From NCBI GenBank assembly GCA_026416195.1, contig JAOAFQ010000157.1:1-53914 (forward strand): 53,914 nt of DNA, in the 5' to 3' direction. How positions within the stretch are numbered: the first letter of the stretch is position 1; each line of letters starts with the position of its first letter. Below the pieces are notes generated by a model. That model was not told the origin of the DNA. It did no database searches and saw only the letters and a list, made by a program, of their open reading frames with translations. This document shows, piece by piece, positions 24,841-34,266 of this stretch. The DNA is from Candidatus Aminicenantota bacterium. GTDB taxonomy: Bacteria > Acidobacteriota > Aminicenantia > Aminicenantales > CALLJL01. The position numbers were made by a program, and so were the translations under genes.

Positions 24841-26172
24841 TTAACCTGCTCTAAAGTAAAGTTTGATAATTGTCCCCTGATTTTCCTTACTTTCTACTTT
24901 AATTTGGCCACCACTGGCTTCCATAAACCTTTTAACATAGGCGAGGCCAAGACCTAGTCCCTTTTCTTTAGTTGAGGTGAAAGCCTCAAAAATGCGGTCT
25001 TTTAGGTGGTTAGGAATACCTCGACCATTATCTTCAACAGCAATAACAATCCAATCACTATTTTCGCGGAAAGCTTTAATTTTAATTAAGCCTCCATCTT
25101 TGAGAGCCTCGATTGAATTTTCTACCAGATTGCGAAGCGCCTCCCCAAGATAAACTGGCTCGGATAAAACGTGAACCAGGCCAGATTCAATTTCAGTTTC
25201 AATGGTAACTTTTCTCGATTTAATCATAGGTTTCACTGCTTCTATGGTCAATTTAAAAATTTCCTTAAGATTGACTGGGGCTTTTTCCTTGATATCAATT
25301 CGGAAAAATCCGGTTAAGCGATTCATGATTTTTTCGAGTCGGTTAATTTCCTCTTTAATAATTCGCAAATTTCTCATTTTCTTGTTCTCATCGAGACCTG
25401 GAGCAAGAAGTTGGTCCACAAACCCGCCAATGATGACTAAAGGATTTCGTAATTGATGAGTTACGAACATAGCCATTTCACCTAAAGCAGCTTGCCGCTT
25501 CATTTCAACCACTCTTTGTTGGAGACGAGTCACATAAATATAATTCCCAGCGGCAAGACCGCAAAGGCTAGCCAGTTCAATGTCCTGGTTATTTATAGGC
25601 TTCCTAGTAATCGCATTATCCAAAATTATTTCTCCGAATATTTCGTCGGGTGAAAGCAGGGGAATGCAAAGGAATTCATCCACCTTTATAAGCTCTCGAA
25701 ACTGGGGATCAACTAAGGGTTCATTATAAGCGTCTCTGACCAAAATTATCTCTCGAGATACTGCAGCAAGCGCCGGCAGGGACGGCTCTTGAGGGGAAAG
25801 AGGAAAAGAAACTTGTTTTATTTTCTGAACCAAAGGATTACTCTCGTTCATAAGGAGACGACGATTATAGTCAATAATTTCCGAATAGCCAATTTCTGGA
25901 GTCGAAAGAATTTGCCACAGGGAAATAGCTTCTTCCGCTGAAGATGGACCCAGCCAGAATTCACCCTTAAGTTGGTCGCCGTCGACAAGAAAAAGCATTG
26001 CTCGATTAAAACCAAGGCCAGATCCAGCCGTTAGAGCGGTCAGAATTACCAATAAATTATCTTTAAGAGAAAAAGGTTGAAAGAAACTTTGGGCTAAAAT
26101 AGAGAAAATTTGAAGTTCTTTAGAGGCACTTTGGACAAATTGATGGCGAAAGGGATGAAACCGTTCAATCAT
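24841..26172 (-). CDS. GAF-domain sensor histidine kinase
   Basis: The 443-residue protein has a GAF-type N-terminal domain (about residues 25-200; note SGLGFNRAMLFLVDGDQLKG) and a kinase core: phospho-acceptor His in MFVTHQLRNPLVIIGGF, N box RNLVENSIEAL, G1 VEDNGRGIPNHL, F/G2 AFTSTKEKGLGLGLAYVKRF. There is no transmembrane segment, so it senses a cytoplasmic signal. Its start overlaps the GH57 branching enzyme stop by 8 bp and its stop touches the response regulator. The operon position suggests that the signal relates to alpha-glucan or energy state; that is inference. Confidence 0.92.
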   Translation of the reverse strand: MIERFHPFRHQFVQSASKELQIFSILAQSFFQPFSLKDNLLVILTALTAGSGLGFNRAMLFLVDGDQLKGEFWLGPSSAEEAISLWQILSTPEIGYSEIIDYNRRLLMNESNPLVQKIKQVSFPLSPQEPSLPALAAVSREIILVRDAYNEPLVDPQFRELIKVDEFLCIPLLSPDEIFGEIILDNAITRKPINNQDIELASLCGLAAGNYIYVTRLQQRVVEMKRQAALGEMAMFVTHQLRNPLVIIGGFVDQLLAPGLDENKKMRNLRIIKEEINRLEKIMNRLTGFFRIDIKEKAPVNLKEIFKLTIEAVKPMIKSRKVTIETEIESGLVHVLSEPVYLGEALRNLVENSIEALKDGGLIKIKAFRENSDWIVIAVEDNGRGIPNHLKDRIFEAFTSTKEKGLGLGLAYVKRFMEASGGQIKVESKENQGTIIKLYFRAG

Positions 26173-27817
26173 ATAGGTCTATCTCCATCGATAACTTTGA
26201 AAAAAGTCCATCTTCGTTTTCCCAACATGTTAGGAGCTTACTTTCGTCTAGGCTAAGCTCGCTATCTCTTTTTATCCAATTGATGAGGGTTCTAGCTCGT
26301 TCATAATGAAGAGCAGCCCTATTTTCCGCATAGTCCCGAGCTGTCCAAGTAGAAATTAAAAAAGGCCAATCAGAACTTTCTAAGAGCAGTTTCTCTCGGA
26401 AAAGCTGAACCCAAAGACGCGGTTCAGCTTTAAGCTGTTTTCTCTTTAGTTTTAAGGTTTCTTCTTCAAGCCAATAGATTTTCTCCCAAATCCAAACAGT
26501 ATCTTCATTCAGCCAAAGCCAATGAAAGCCACCTGACCCCCACGACCCTTCCGGTAGAGAAATCGAAAGCTTAGGCTTTATCTTTTCTAAGCAAGCACTG
26601 GTTTTTTCGAGTTGGATGGGGCTTGAAGCTAGATTTTTAATTACAAAATAAAGCCATTCTGGGCCTTCAAACCACCAATGTCCAAAAAGTTCGGTATCAT
26701 AAAAAGAAGCTATAACTCCTTCTTCAGTTTCTTTTAGAATATCAAATAACAAGCTGACAAAATGCGTGGCCTGGCTTTCCAGCCTTAATTTGGCTTTATC
26801 AGGTTGATAGATCTCTTTTTCTCCTAAATCGAGATTGTTGGCCGTAACTCGCCAATAACGAAGACCTCCAGGGAAGTTTTTTTTATGGAATTCAAGATAC
26901 CAGCCATCGCCAGGATAACCTGAGGAACTACTCCAAACCTGATGGCCTGTTCGATCGTCTCGAGCAAAAAAGGCCAGGCCTGATGGTTCAGAAAAATAGG
27001 GAAAATAAGGAGAAAGCTCAATCTTTTTTCCGGTTCGGCGATGGTTAAATGATTTTTCCCAGAGCTTTTTCAAGGCTGGGAAGCGATCAAAATAAACTCC
27101 TTTAACTTCACTTGCTCGAAGTAAAGGTAGATCTACCAAGAAATAATTAAATCCAATTTCCTTAAGGATTACATCAATCGCCGGACGCCACATAGGCGAC
27201 GAATTACCTACTGGTTTTGACCAAAGATATCCAGGACGATAAGCGCATTCTGGCAGCCAAAATCCTTTGGGAGAGCGCTCAAAATAATGCTCATAAACAA
27301 CTTTTCCAACTCTCATTTGGAGGCGCAGACTTGAATCCTGACTAAGCAAAGGTAAATAGGCATGAGTAGCGGCTGAAGTCAGGATTTCAATTTTGCCTTC
27401 GTTTTGGAGTTGGCGGAAGGCGGCGATAAGATCTTCTTGCCAGCGATAGACAAAAGCCTCAAATTGCTTTTCATACCAATGGCTCCAAAAAACAGCTAGA
27501 TGAGCTAACTCCCTCTGGCCTGATTTTTCAAAATAAAAACGATCCTTTTCTGCGGCTTCGATTTTCATCAGAAGATATTTTTTAAAGCCGTTTTTAAAGG
27601 ATTGGCTAGCTAATTGATCGCTTAAGACTGGAGTGAAGGAGATAGAGACGCTAGGTTCATAGCCTTCTTGGCTTAACCTGTAAAAAACATCAAGCAAAGG
27701 GAGGTAACTTTCAGCAGCGGCTTCATAAAGCCAATCCATGCCATGAGGCCAATTCCCATGGTTAATAACATAAGGAAGATGGGTATGAAGCACGAGAGTG
27801 AAAAATTTATTCGCCAT
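26165..27817 (-). CDS. GH57 1,4-alpha-glucan branching enzyme-type protein
   Basis: The protein has the GH57 branching-enzyme layout: FFTLVLHTHLPYVINHG, YEPSVSISFTPVLSDQL, IEILTSAATHAYLPLL, nucleophile Glu in GFWLPECAYRPG (about residue 190) and the acid/base Asp in ASFYDTELFGHWWFEGPEWL. Length (about 550) and the C-terminal helical segment fit GH57 branching enzymes, which make alpha-1,6 branches in glycogen. I prefer ATG 27817 over the TTG 6 nt upstream. The gene overlaps the preceding GH57 gene by 11 bp and the following kinase by 8 bp. No signal peptide is present, so it works in the cytoplasm with GlgA. Confidence 0.9.
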   Translation of the reverse strand: MANKFFTLVLHTHLPYVINHGNWPHGMDWLYEAAAESYLPLLDVFYRLSQEGYEPSVSISFTPVLSDQLASQSFKNGFKKYLLMKIEAAEKDRFYFEKSGQRELAHLAVFWSHWYEKQFEAFVYRWQEDLIAAFRQLQNEGKIEILTSAATHAYLPLLSQDSSLRLQMRVGKVVYEHYFERSPKGFWLPECAYRPGYLWSKPVGNSSPMWRPAIDVILKEIGFNYFLVDLPLLRASEVKGVYFDRFPALKKLWEKSFNHRRTGKKIELSPYFPYFSEPSGLAFFARDDRTGHQVWSSSSGYPGDGWYLEFHKKNFPGGLRYWRVTANNLDLGEKEIYQPDKAKLRLESQATHFVSLLFDILKETEEGVIASFYDTELFGHWWFEGPEWLYFVIKNLASSPIQLEKTSACLEKIKPKLSISLPEGSWGSGGFHWLWLNEDTVWIWEKIYWLEEETLKLKRKQLKAEPRLWVQLFREKLLLESSDWPFLISTWTARDYAENRAALHYERARTLINWIKRDSELSLDESKLLTCWENEDGLFSKLSMEIDLYD

Positions 27818-29765
27818 TTTCAAATTCTATCATAATTGAAAAGATGAAATTTTCATTAGCTTTAAGATAAAGGCGCCAGAGAGCCAAAAGGTTAATACCC
27901 TGATATATTATCTCAAAATCTTTCTCTGATTGCGAGAGAGTTTCAAGGGGGGTAATCCAAAATTGAGGTTCAGGCTGAAAAGATAGCTGAATTTTTCTTT
28001 TTAAAAGAAAGAAACTAGAAGTTTTTAATTCCCATTCGTCAGGAAGAAGATAAAAATTCCATTCTTGACCGAAAAAACAATCGAGAGTTTCTGCATTTTT
28101 ATTTTGAATATTGTATTCAATCAGAATATTTTTTGACTTAGGAATTATAGTTTTTCGAATAAATACTTTGAAATCTTTTTCCGTGAGGCGGACCATGCCT
28201 TCTTTTTCTAGATAAAGATAATTTTCCCTTAAATTGAAATCATATTCTTGTTCAAAAAAATCGCCAACATCTTGATATTCTCTTCTGGTCCACTTTTCAA
28301 AAGTTAAAGTCAGGTCAAAAAAATGATCGAGAAGGGAAGTTCGTCGATACTTATCATAATGAAAATAAATCTCGTAATTTTCTGGCAATTTTCTTGCTAG
28401 CTCATGGATACTTTTACCTTCAGTTGCGGCGGTCGAATATTGATGATAACTCTCTGGCCATCTGGAAAGAACATTGGTTAAATTTCGAGAATAAGGAAGA
28501 TAATCAAATTCAATTAAACTACCTCCACAGGTCGGTTTAAAAATTAAGTTATAAGTTTGATTCCGATAAAATATTTCTGGCTGAGAATCACAATCAAAGT
28601 CAATTAATTCCCAACCAGCTTTGACTCTAGCCGCTTTTTCAGCTTCTAAAAGATGAAAATACACGGCTTGGCGAAGGTGAGGTAGATAAAGACCGCCAAA
28701 AACTCCATGCCAATAGGCATCATTGCATTGACTTCGATAAAGATTTTTTAAGACAATTTCGTTTTTAATCTTTCGCTCTTCGATAAATTTAGAAAGCTGA
28801 AGCACTCTTTTATGGAGATGATGACTTTCTGGATATTTAAGGAAAAATTCTCGAAAAAAGCCGCCCCTTATAAGTCGTCTAAAATCAAGGGACAAAATGT
28901 TTTTAAGTTCCCGCAATTTTTTTAATTGTTCCCTATTGAGAATCCACTCCATCATTTCTTCATAAGAAGCTGGAGGCAAATAAACAAGCTTCAATTTCGG
29001 TTTTGTGGCCAGAAATTCGCTAAAAGTCAGCGTTTTTATTTTCGACGTTCGTAAATAATTAAGAAAAGAATCAAGCCAACCTGCTTCATACACCCAGTTT
29101 TTGGTCCCTGGCCAAAGACCGAACTTCTCGCCATCATCACCAAGAATTGCTAAGTTACCTGAATTAGCTAGCTGATGGAAATACGCGTCTATCTCCTCTG
29201 GGGGGTGAAAAGGAATAAGATATCTTAATCGTTTATCGATCGGAAAAATTACTAGCGGAAAACCTTGGTCTTCGGTAATAAAGGGAAATCGTGGATTGAT
29301 TAAGCCGGCATAATAGAAATGTTCTTCATCGAGTAAAGTAAACTTATACCCTGCCTCAGCCAAGGTTCGAGCCAGCTGAGGCTCCCAAACTCTTTCAGCA
29401 ATCCAAGCTCCCTGCGGTCTGATTCCGAATTTTTTTTCAAGATAATCAGCCATTAAAAGGAGTTGACTCCGCCGATCCCATTCGGGAATTATAGCTAGAA
29501 TCGGTTCATAGAAAGCCCCACCAAGTAATTCGATTTGATTTCTTTCAATCATTGATTGAAGGAGTTTAATTACCTCAGGTCGGTGGATTTCCATATACTC
29601 CCAAAGGGGACCAGAAAAATGAAGGGAAAATTTAATTTCTGGATATTTAGCTAAATTTTGTAAAAAAGGAAAATAACTGTCATCAAAGGCTTTTTCTATA
29701 ACGGAAGGAAAATTACCTATAGGCTGATGATTATGAACAGCCCAAAGAAAAGCTAGTTCAGGCAT
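27807..29765 (-). CDS. GH57 4-alpha-glucanotransferase / alpha-amylase type protein with C-terminal DUF1926-like domain
   Basis: The 652-residue protein has the size and motif order of Thermococcus litoralis 4-alpha-glucanotransferase: FLWAVHNHQPIGNFP, LLGGAFYEPILAIIPEWDRR, nucleophile Glu124 in GAWIAERVWEPQ, the acid/base in AILGDDGEKFGLWPG (Asp 210/211) and QCNDAYWHGVFGGLYLPHLR. The last ~270 residues form the beta-rich domain usual in this subgroup. It would transfer or hydrolyse alpha-1,4-glucan chains in the cytoplasm. It overlaps the upstream GH57 gene by 8 bp and the branching enzyme by 11 bp, so expression of the three should be tightly coupled. Confidence 0.9.
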   Translation of the reverse strand: MPELAFLWAVHNHQPIGNFPSVIEKAFDDSYFPFLQNLAKYPEIKFSLHFSGPLWEYMEIHRPEVIKLLQSMIERNQIELLGGAFYEPILAIIPEWDRRSQLLLMADYLEKKFGIRPQGAWIAERVWEPQLARTLAEAGYKFTLLDEEHFYYAGLINPRFPFITEDQGFPLVIFPIDKRLRYLIPFHPPEEIDAYFHQLANSGNLAILGDDGEKFGLWPGTKNWVYEAGWLDSFLNYLRTSKIKTLTFSEFLATKPKLKLVYLPPASYEEMMEWILNREQLKKLRELKNILSLDFRRLIRGGFFREFFLKYPESHHLHKRVLQLSKFIEERKIKNEIVLKNLYRSQCNDAYWHGVFGGLYLPHLRQAVYFHLLEAEKAARVKAGWELIDFDCDSQPEIFYRNQTYNLIFKPTCGGSLIEFDYLPYSRNLTNVLSRWPESYHQYSTAATEGKSIHELARKLPENYEIYFHYDKYRRTSLLDHFFDLTLTFEKWTRREYQDVGDFFEQEYDFNLRENYLYLEKEGMVRLTEKDFKVFIRKTIIPKSKNILIEYNIQNKNAETLDCFFGQEWNFYLLPDEWELKTSSFFLLKRKIQLSFQPEPQFWITPLETLSQSEKDFEIIYQGINLLALWRLYLKANENFIFSIMIEFENGE

Positions 29766-31107
29766 GGCTTATCCCTTGGGTAGCCAAACTGCGGGCGTAC
29801 TCGAGATAGCTGTCAAAAAGGATTTCAAATTCCTCGACGTTGGCTTCGCCGAACCACCAGAACCAATCGGAACCTTCAGCGATCAGAATAGCCTCGTTTT
29901 GTCCAGATTCCTTTCTAACCATAGCCAATTTTTCCCAAGCTGCATTTTTAGCCGGATGACCTATCCACCGAGAAAAATTGCCTAACCATGTTCCAGGAAC
30001 AAGCTCAATCTCTTGAACTGAAGGCATAATTTTTAAATAATCACTAATTTTTACTGGTTCTAAGCCAGGCGTTAATTTTAACCGCGAATATAACTCTCTC
30101 AAAAAAGAGACGCCATTTTCCGGATAGCCAGCCCAAGGATTTTCCCCATCCAAGGCCACAACTAAAAGACTATCTTCTTCTAAATAAACCATTCTCTGGC
30201 GAATTTTCTCGATAAAATGATCTACAGCGGTTTTAGTTTCCCAATGCTGATATTCAAAGCTTATTAGATCAGAAAGTTCGCGATCACGAAAAAAAACAAT
30301 TAACCCTTGGCAGTAATAGGGACGTCCAAGGAGACTAAAATCAGGTGTTCTCTTGAGACTTTTCCAAAGAATATTTTCATCAGTAATTAGATAGGAATAA
30401 TTGGATCTAGAAATTATTTTAGCTACTTCCAAACTGACCCCCCCCTCCGAAGGCCAAAAACCAGTCGGCTCCTGGCCAAAGATTTGCTTAAAATAACGCC
30501 GACCTTTTTCAATTTGGACAGCAGCATCTTCAGGATAGCGAAAAGAAATGCTAGGCTTTAATGTTTCTTCAGCTATTGATATATCAACAATCAAAGGCAG
30601 AAGGGGATGGTAATAAGCCGATGTCGTTAACTCTATTTGGCCATTTAAATAGAGCTTTTTATAAAGAGGAATAACTTTTTTCTGAATTTGTTGTTTTCTT
30701 TCAAATAAAACATCCTTATCTTTGATTTTCATAATTTCTGGCTGCAATAAAGGTGAAAAGAAAGATTGAAGAGCCCTAAGCTGATATTCAGATTTATTAT
30801 CAATGATTTCATCCTTTGAAAGAAAACGATTCAATCGAGTTAAGTCTTCTGCAGTCAAGTCATCAGGTTTTTTCTTAAAAGAGCTTTCTAAAAAATCATC
30901 AGCTTGCCCTTGAGCATAAATTTCAATCTGTTCAAGCAAGCAAGGAACAAAGTTGAAATTGCATTGGAAAGCTTGCTCTTCAACCAGATAGGCCATCTGG
31001 TAATAATTCTTAGTTAGATGAAAATTAACATAAGGTAAGATAAATTTACCCGAAAGCGGATGGCGATAAATAGGTTGATGTAAGTGCCATAAAATTGTAA
31101 AAAACAT
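29758..31107 (-). CDS. GH57 amylase/amylopullulanase-like protein, first gene of the alpha-glucan operon
   Basis: The 449-residue protein is the third GH57 type: FFTILWHLHQPIYRHPLSGK, FNFVPCLLEQIEIYA, IELTTSAYYHPLLPLI, nucleophile Glu in GFWPSEGGVSLEVA and the acid/base Asp in VALDGENPWAGYPENG. It matches the catalytic domain of the COG1449 alpha-amylase/amylopullulanase branch, without signal peptide or extra binding domains, so it is probably cytoplasmic. WHLHQP and SEGG are intact. The promoter at 31114-31142 places the transcription start at the ATG, so the operon's first message should be leaderless. Confidence 0.9.
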   Translation of the reverse strand: MFFTILWHLHQPIYRHPLSGKFILPYVNFHLTKNYYQMAYLVEEQAFQCNFNFVPCLLEQIEIYAQGQADDFLESSFKKKPDDLTAEDLTRLNRFLSKDEIIDNKSEYQLRALQSFFSPLLQPEIMKIKDKDVLFERKQQIQKKVIPLYKKLYLNGQIELTTSAYYHPLLPLIVDISIAEETLKPSISFRYPEDAAVQIEKGRRYFKQIFGQEPTGFWPSEGGVSLEVAKIISRSNYSYLITDENILWKSLKRTPDFSLLGRPYYCQGLIVFFRDRELSDLISFEYQHWETKTAVDHFIEKIRQRMVYLEEDSLLVVALDGENPWAGYPENGVSFLRELYSRLKLTPGLEPVKISDYLKIMPSVQEIELVPGTWLGNFSRWIGHPAKNAAWEKLAMVRKESGQNEAILIAEGSDWFWWFGEANVEEFEILFDSYLEYARSLATQGISHA

Positions 31108-31113
31108 CTTTGA

Positions 31114-31142
31114 ATAATAGATTAAGCCTCATTTTCTGTCAA
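31114..31142 (-). promoter_or_regulatory. Near-consensus promoter of the alpha-glucan operon, leaderless
   Basis: Minus-strand TTGACA (31137-31142, 6/6), 17-nt spacer, TATTAT (31114-31119, 5/6), then TCAAAG and the ATG at 31107. The 6-nt distance puts +1 at the A of the start codon. There is no Shine-Dalgarno. It lies in the 81-bp gap after the TPR gene. Confidence 0.75.
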
Positions 31143-31188
31143 GTTAAAGTTAAGTTTTGGGGTGAATTTTATTGGTTCTTTTGCCCTC

Positions 31189-32148
31189 TCAATTATTCTT
31201 TTTTAAATAGGTTAGAAGCTGCCTAGCAGTATCAATTCTTGGGTCATTAGTTGAAGCCAATTTTAAAAAGGTTTCAAGACAATTGATGGCTTCTGCGACA
31301 CGATTTAAACCAATATATATCGTTCCAAGCTGATAATAGGCATCAACATATTCTTTATTAAGAGAAATAGCTTTTTCAAAATAGGTTAAGGCTTTTTCTG
31401 ACTCTCCAAGATTTACAAGACAAATTCCTAAATTATAGATGGTATCCACATCTTCTTCGTTCAGAATAAGGGCTTTTTCATAATAGCTTTTAGCTTCAGC
31501 AAAATTTCCCAGTCGAGCTAAGGCTTCCCCTAGCTCCTTATTAACACTGAAACTCTCTGGGTTAAGCTCATGGGCTTGACGGAAAGCTTGAACTGCAGCC
31601 TCATTTTGATGGATTTTTTTAAAAGTCAATCCGAGATTAAAATAATAAGCCCATTGCCGAGGATTAATTTTAATGGCTTCTTGAAAAGAAGAAATCGCTT
31701 CAGCATATTTTTGATCAGCATAGAATTTATTGCCCTGTAGGAAATAACGGTCAGCTTCTGATAAATTCCTTTCTATTACTTCCTGAGCTTTTTCCAATTT
31801 TATTTCAACCTTAGTTACTTCAGCAATACTAACTTTTACTTCGAAAGATCTCGATAAAAAACCTGATTTCCTTACTTCGACCACATAAAATCCTGGCCTT
31901 AAACCAATTTGAATAAAATGACCAGATTTGTCGGTCAATAAGCGATAATTAATAGAACTGGATGTTTGGGCCACAATAATGACTTCGGCCTTTTCAATGG
32001 GATTACCTAACTGATCTAAAACTTTACCTTCAATTTTGCCTTGATATTGAGCTTCTAACCAATAAGGAGAAACAACTATGGCCAAAAAAATTAAGAAGAT
32101 AAATTCTGTCTTTAACTTTACAATTTTAATCTTTTTTCCATGACTCAT
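31189..32148 (-). CDS. Exported carboxypeptidase-regulatory-like / TPR protein
   Basis: The 319-residue protein has a signal peptide (FIFLIFLAIVVSPYWLEA), a carboxypeptidase-regulatory-like beta-sandwich (GKIEGKVLDQLGNPIEKAEV to about residue 110) and then about five TPR units (for example ADRYFLQGNKFYADQKYAEA, AYYFNLGLTFKKIHQNEAAV, VDAYYQLGTIYIGLNRVAEA). TPRs bind partner proteins; the beta-sandwich is shared with the TonB receptor at 34592. It is probably periplasmic. An AGAGGA Shine-Dalgarno precedes the ATG. It lies 51 nt behind the GWxTD gene in the same direction. Confidence 0.85.
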   Translation of the reverse strand: MSHGKKIKIVKLKTEFIFLIFLAIVVSPYWLEAQYQGKIEGKVLDQLGNPIEKAEVIIVAQTSSSINYRLLTDKSGHFIQIGLRPGFYVVEVRKSGFLSRSFEVKVSIAEVTKVEIKLEKAQEVIERNLSEADRYFLQGNKFYADQKYAEAISSFQEAIKINPRQWAYYFNLGLTFKKIHQNEAAVQAFRQAHELNPESFSVNKELGEALARLGNFAEAKSYYEKALILNEEDVDTIYNLGICLVNLGESEKALTYFEKAISLNKEYVDAYYQLGTIYIGLNRVAEAINCLETFLKLASTNDPRIDTARQLLTYLKKNN

Positions 32149-32199
32149 TTTATCCTCTTCATTTAATAGCTTTCTTATTTCCTCATGTAAACTAAAAAG

Positions 32200-34266
32200 C
32201 TATTTTATTTTAGCCTTAATCTCTTCCTGAAGTTTTTTTATTTGAGGCTGGTCGGGATCTAGTTCTAAAGACTTTTTTAACCACGGTAAAGCTTTTTCTG
32301 GTTGATTTAATTGGAGATAGCACTCAGCTAACAAATTGAGCAACGTCAATTCAGTTGCTTCCTGGAGAAGTTTATTTAGAAGAGTGATCGCTTTGTCCCA
32401 CTCTCTAAGATTAACCCAATTTAGAACAATGACTTTGGCCACTTCTCTATTTTGACTTTTTTCATAAAGGGGAATAAGAAAATTCAAGGATTCCTGATAT
32501 CTTTTCAGAGCAAAAAGAATTTTCCCTATTAAGAGTCGACTTTCAGGATCATCTCTAACTTTAAGAATAGCCTCACTCAATTTAAGCGCTTCCTGATATT
32601 GACCAGAGAGAAAATATTGGGTAGCTAGGATTTGTTGACTTTCAATATTAGGGAAGGCTGGATGAAGACGGGAAAAAACCCGAGGGTTGGGTTGATAATA
32701 GTGATTAAGCTTAATTATTTTCTCTTTCTTAGTGGCCAAAATCTCATGGTTTGGGCCTAGTAAAGACACTTCCAGGAAGTAATAATCCGCCTTGAGATCA
32801 TCAAGAGAAAAAAAACCAGTATCAAGGATATTTTCAATTAATCTGATTTTATCAATATTTTCCTCCCAAGTTTTAGCGATGCTGTTATCAGCAGCTCGTC
32901 TAATCGTAATTTTTAAGGCTCTTGCTTCGATATTATTAGTCAACGATGGCCAAATTTGGATAACTAGACCAATTTTGGTTGAAGCTGGAATTTCAGCTCG
33001 AGCATTAAGCCGATAAAGCCAAGGACCAAAAGAGAATGCCTGAAGAAGGGATTGCTGATTTTGGGGACGTTCTTCTCGACTGAAATAAATTAAAGGTTGG
33101 CTTAAGCTAGGCTTGGGGCCAGGATTCGGAATCTCTACTTCCCAAGAAGCGGAACTAAATTCCTTAACTGTTTTATTTTTTAAAAGAAAATAAAGCCTAT
33201 ATTTTCCTGGAATTAAGGGAAAAAGGTCTTGAAAAGCAAAAATTCTTTTGCCTTGATTTTCAAATTCCTCTCTGGTTAAACGAACAGAAATCTCTTCTTT
33301 GTGTTGCCATAGAGTTTTAGCCTGTCTATCTTCAATCTTTATTATCAAATCATAAAAAGCGATAACTTGGGCCTTTTCTTCGCTGAAACTCATCACCGTT
33401 GGCTCAAAAGTCCAATGAAAAAAGGGCTGTCCTTGATGAAGAAAAATTAAACCTCGAAAGTTGCTTTCGATATATCGATCGGCGTAGTCAACCTCTACCA
33501 GTCCTTGATAATCAAGGTAATGCCGAGCATAAGCTTCATTAAACTTTTTTTCTGGAAGGGACCGAAGAGAGGCAAGTAAAGTTTCCGAAGAGAGAGGGTT
33601 GGCTGAACTTAACTGAGCACCAGGAATAAAGCTTAAGGAAGCATTAGCCAGCTCGGGAGAAATTTGGCGGAGAAAATTATAGGCCGCTTGTCGGTCGAAA
33701 TTTGCCCGATTCAGGGAAGGGATGATCAATTTTTCTGGCCCGTCTATTCCCGGCAAAAATAGCCGGTAATCTCCCTGTCCCTGGGGTTGATAAAAAATTA
33801 AATAAAAATAAGGCGGAAGGCCATATTTCTCCTCCCCTTTATAAAACCATAATTCAAGAGGCCAAAGCCCTGAATGGGTCAAAAAAAGTTGTCTTTCTAG
33901 GGGAGGGCCTAAAAGGAGAAAATAATAACCACGTTGAGTCAAGCTTCCTTTCCTACCTGATCCAGCCGTGAAGAGGAGATCCGCTTTGGTTACTCGATCC
34001 ATATATTCTTGATAAAATTCGTTAACCTCTGTGTCAGGCCGCGGGTCTCTCTGTTTCCAGAAAAAAATAATGAATCTTTCCCTTTCTTGATCTGTCCTCA
34101 GCTTCAGAAAAACTTCCCTCTCAATAGGAGTAATAATGGGTTTAATTAAGTCTAACCATTCTTGATGTTTGACCGAGAGCTCAGAGCGACCGAAAAGTAA
34201 AGATAAAATTGATAAAATTATCAAATTTAAAATGATTACCGCTTTTATTGGTCTAATTTTCTTCAT
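32200..34266 (-). CDS. Exported GWxTD-domain protein with C-terminal TPRs
   Basis: A signal peptide (KAVIILNLIILSILSLLFG) precedes a GWxTD domain: LRTDQERERFIIFFWKQRDP, NEFYQEYMDRVTKADLLFTA, then GSLTQRGYYFLLLGPP, where most members have GWxTDRGxxYILxGPP, so the name-giving Trp and Asp are replaced. Beta-rich segments follow, and the last ~150 residues are TPR units. GWxTD proteins are typical of Acidobacteria/Aminicenantes-like genomes; their role is unknown. I start at ATG 34266; a GTG at 34303-34305 would put 13 extra residues before the signal peptide and overlaps a possible -10 (TTGTCA 34319-34324, TAAAAA 34296-34301). Confidence 0.8.
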   Translation of the reverse strand: MKKIRPIKAVIILNLIILSILSLLFGRSELSVKHQEWLDLIKPIITPIEREVFLKLRTDQERERFIIFFWKQRDPRPDTEVNEFYQEYMDRVTKADLLFTAGSGRKGSLTQRGYYFLLLGPPLERQLFLTHSGLWPLELWFYKGEEKYGLPPYFYLIFYQPQGQGDYRLFLPGIDGPEKLIIPSLNRANFDRQAAYNFLRQISPELANASLSFIPGAQLSSANPLSSETLLASLRSLPEKKFNEAYARHYLDYQGLVEVDYADRYIESNFRGLIFLHQGQPFFHWTFEPTVMSFSEEKAQVIAFYDLIIKIEDRQAKTLWQHKEEISVRLTREEFENQGKRIFAFQDLFPLIPGKYRLYFLLKNKTVKEFSSASWEVEIPNPGPKPSLSQPLIYFSREERPQNQQSLLQAFSFGPWLYRLNARAEIPASTKIGLVIQIWPSLTNNIEARALKITIRRAADNSIAKTWEENIDKIRLIENILDTGFFSLDDLKADYYFLEVSLLGPNHEILATKKEKIIKLNHYYQPNPRVFSRLHPAFPNIESQQILATQYFLSGQYQEALKLSEAILKVRDDPESRLLIGKILFALKRYQESLNFLIPLYEKSQNREVAKVIVLNWVNLREWDKAITLLNKLLQEATELTLLNLLAECYLQLNQPEKALPWLKKSLELDPDQPQIKKLQEEIKAKIK

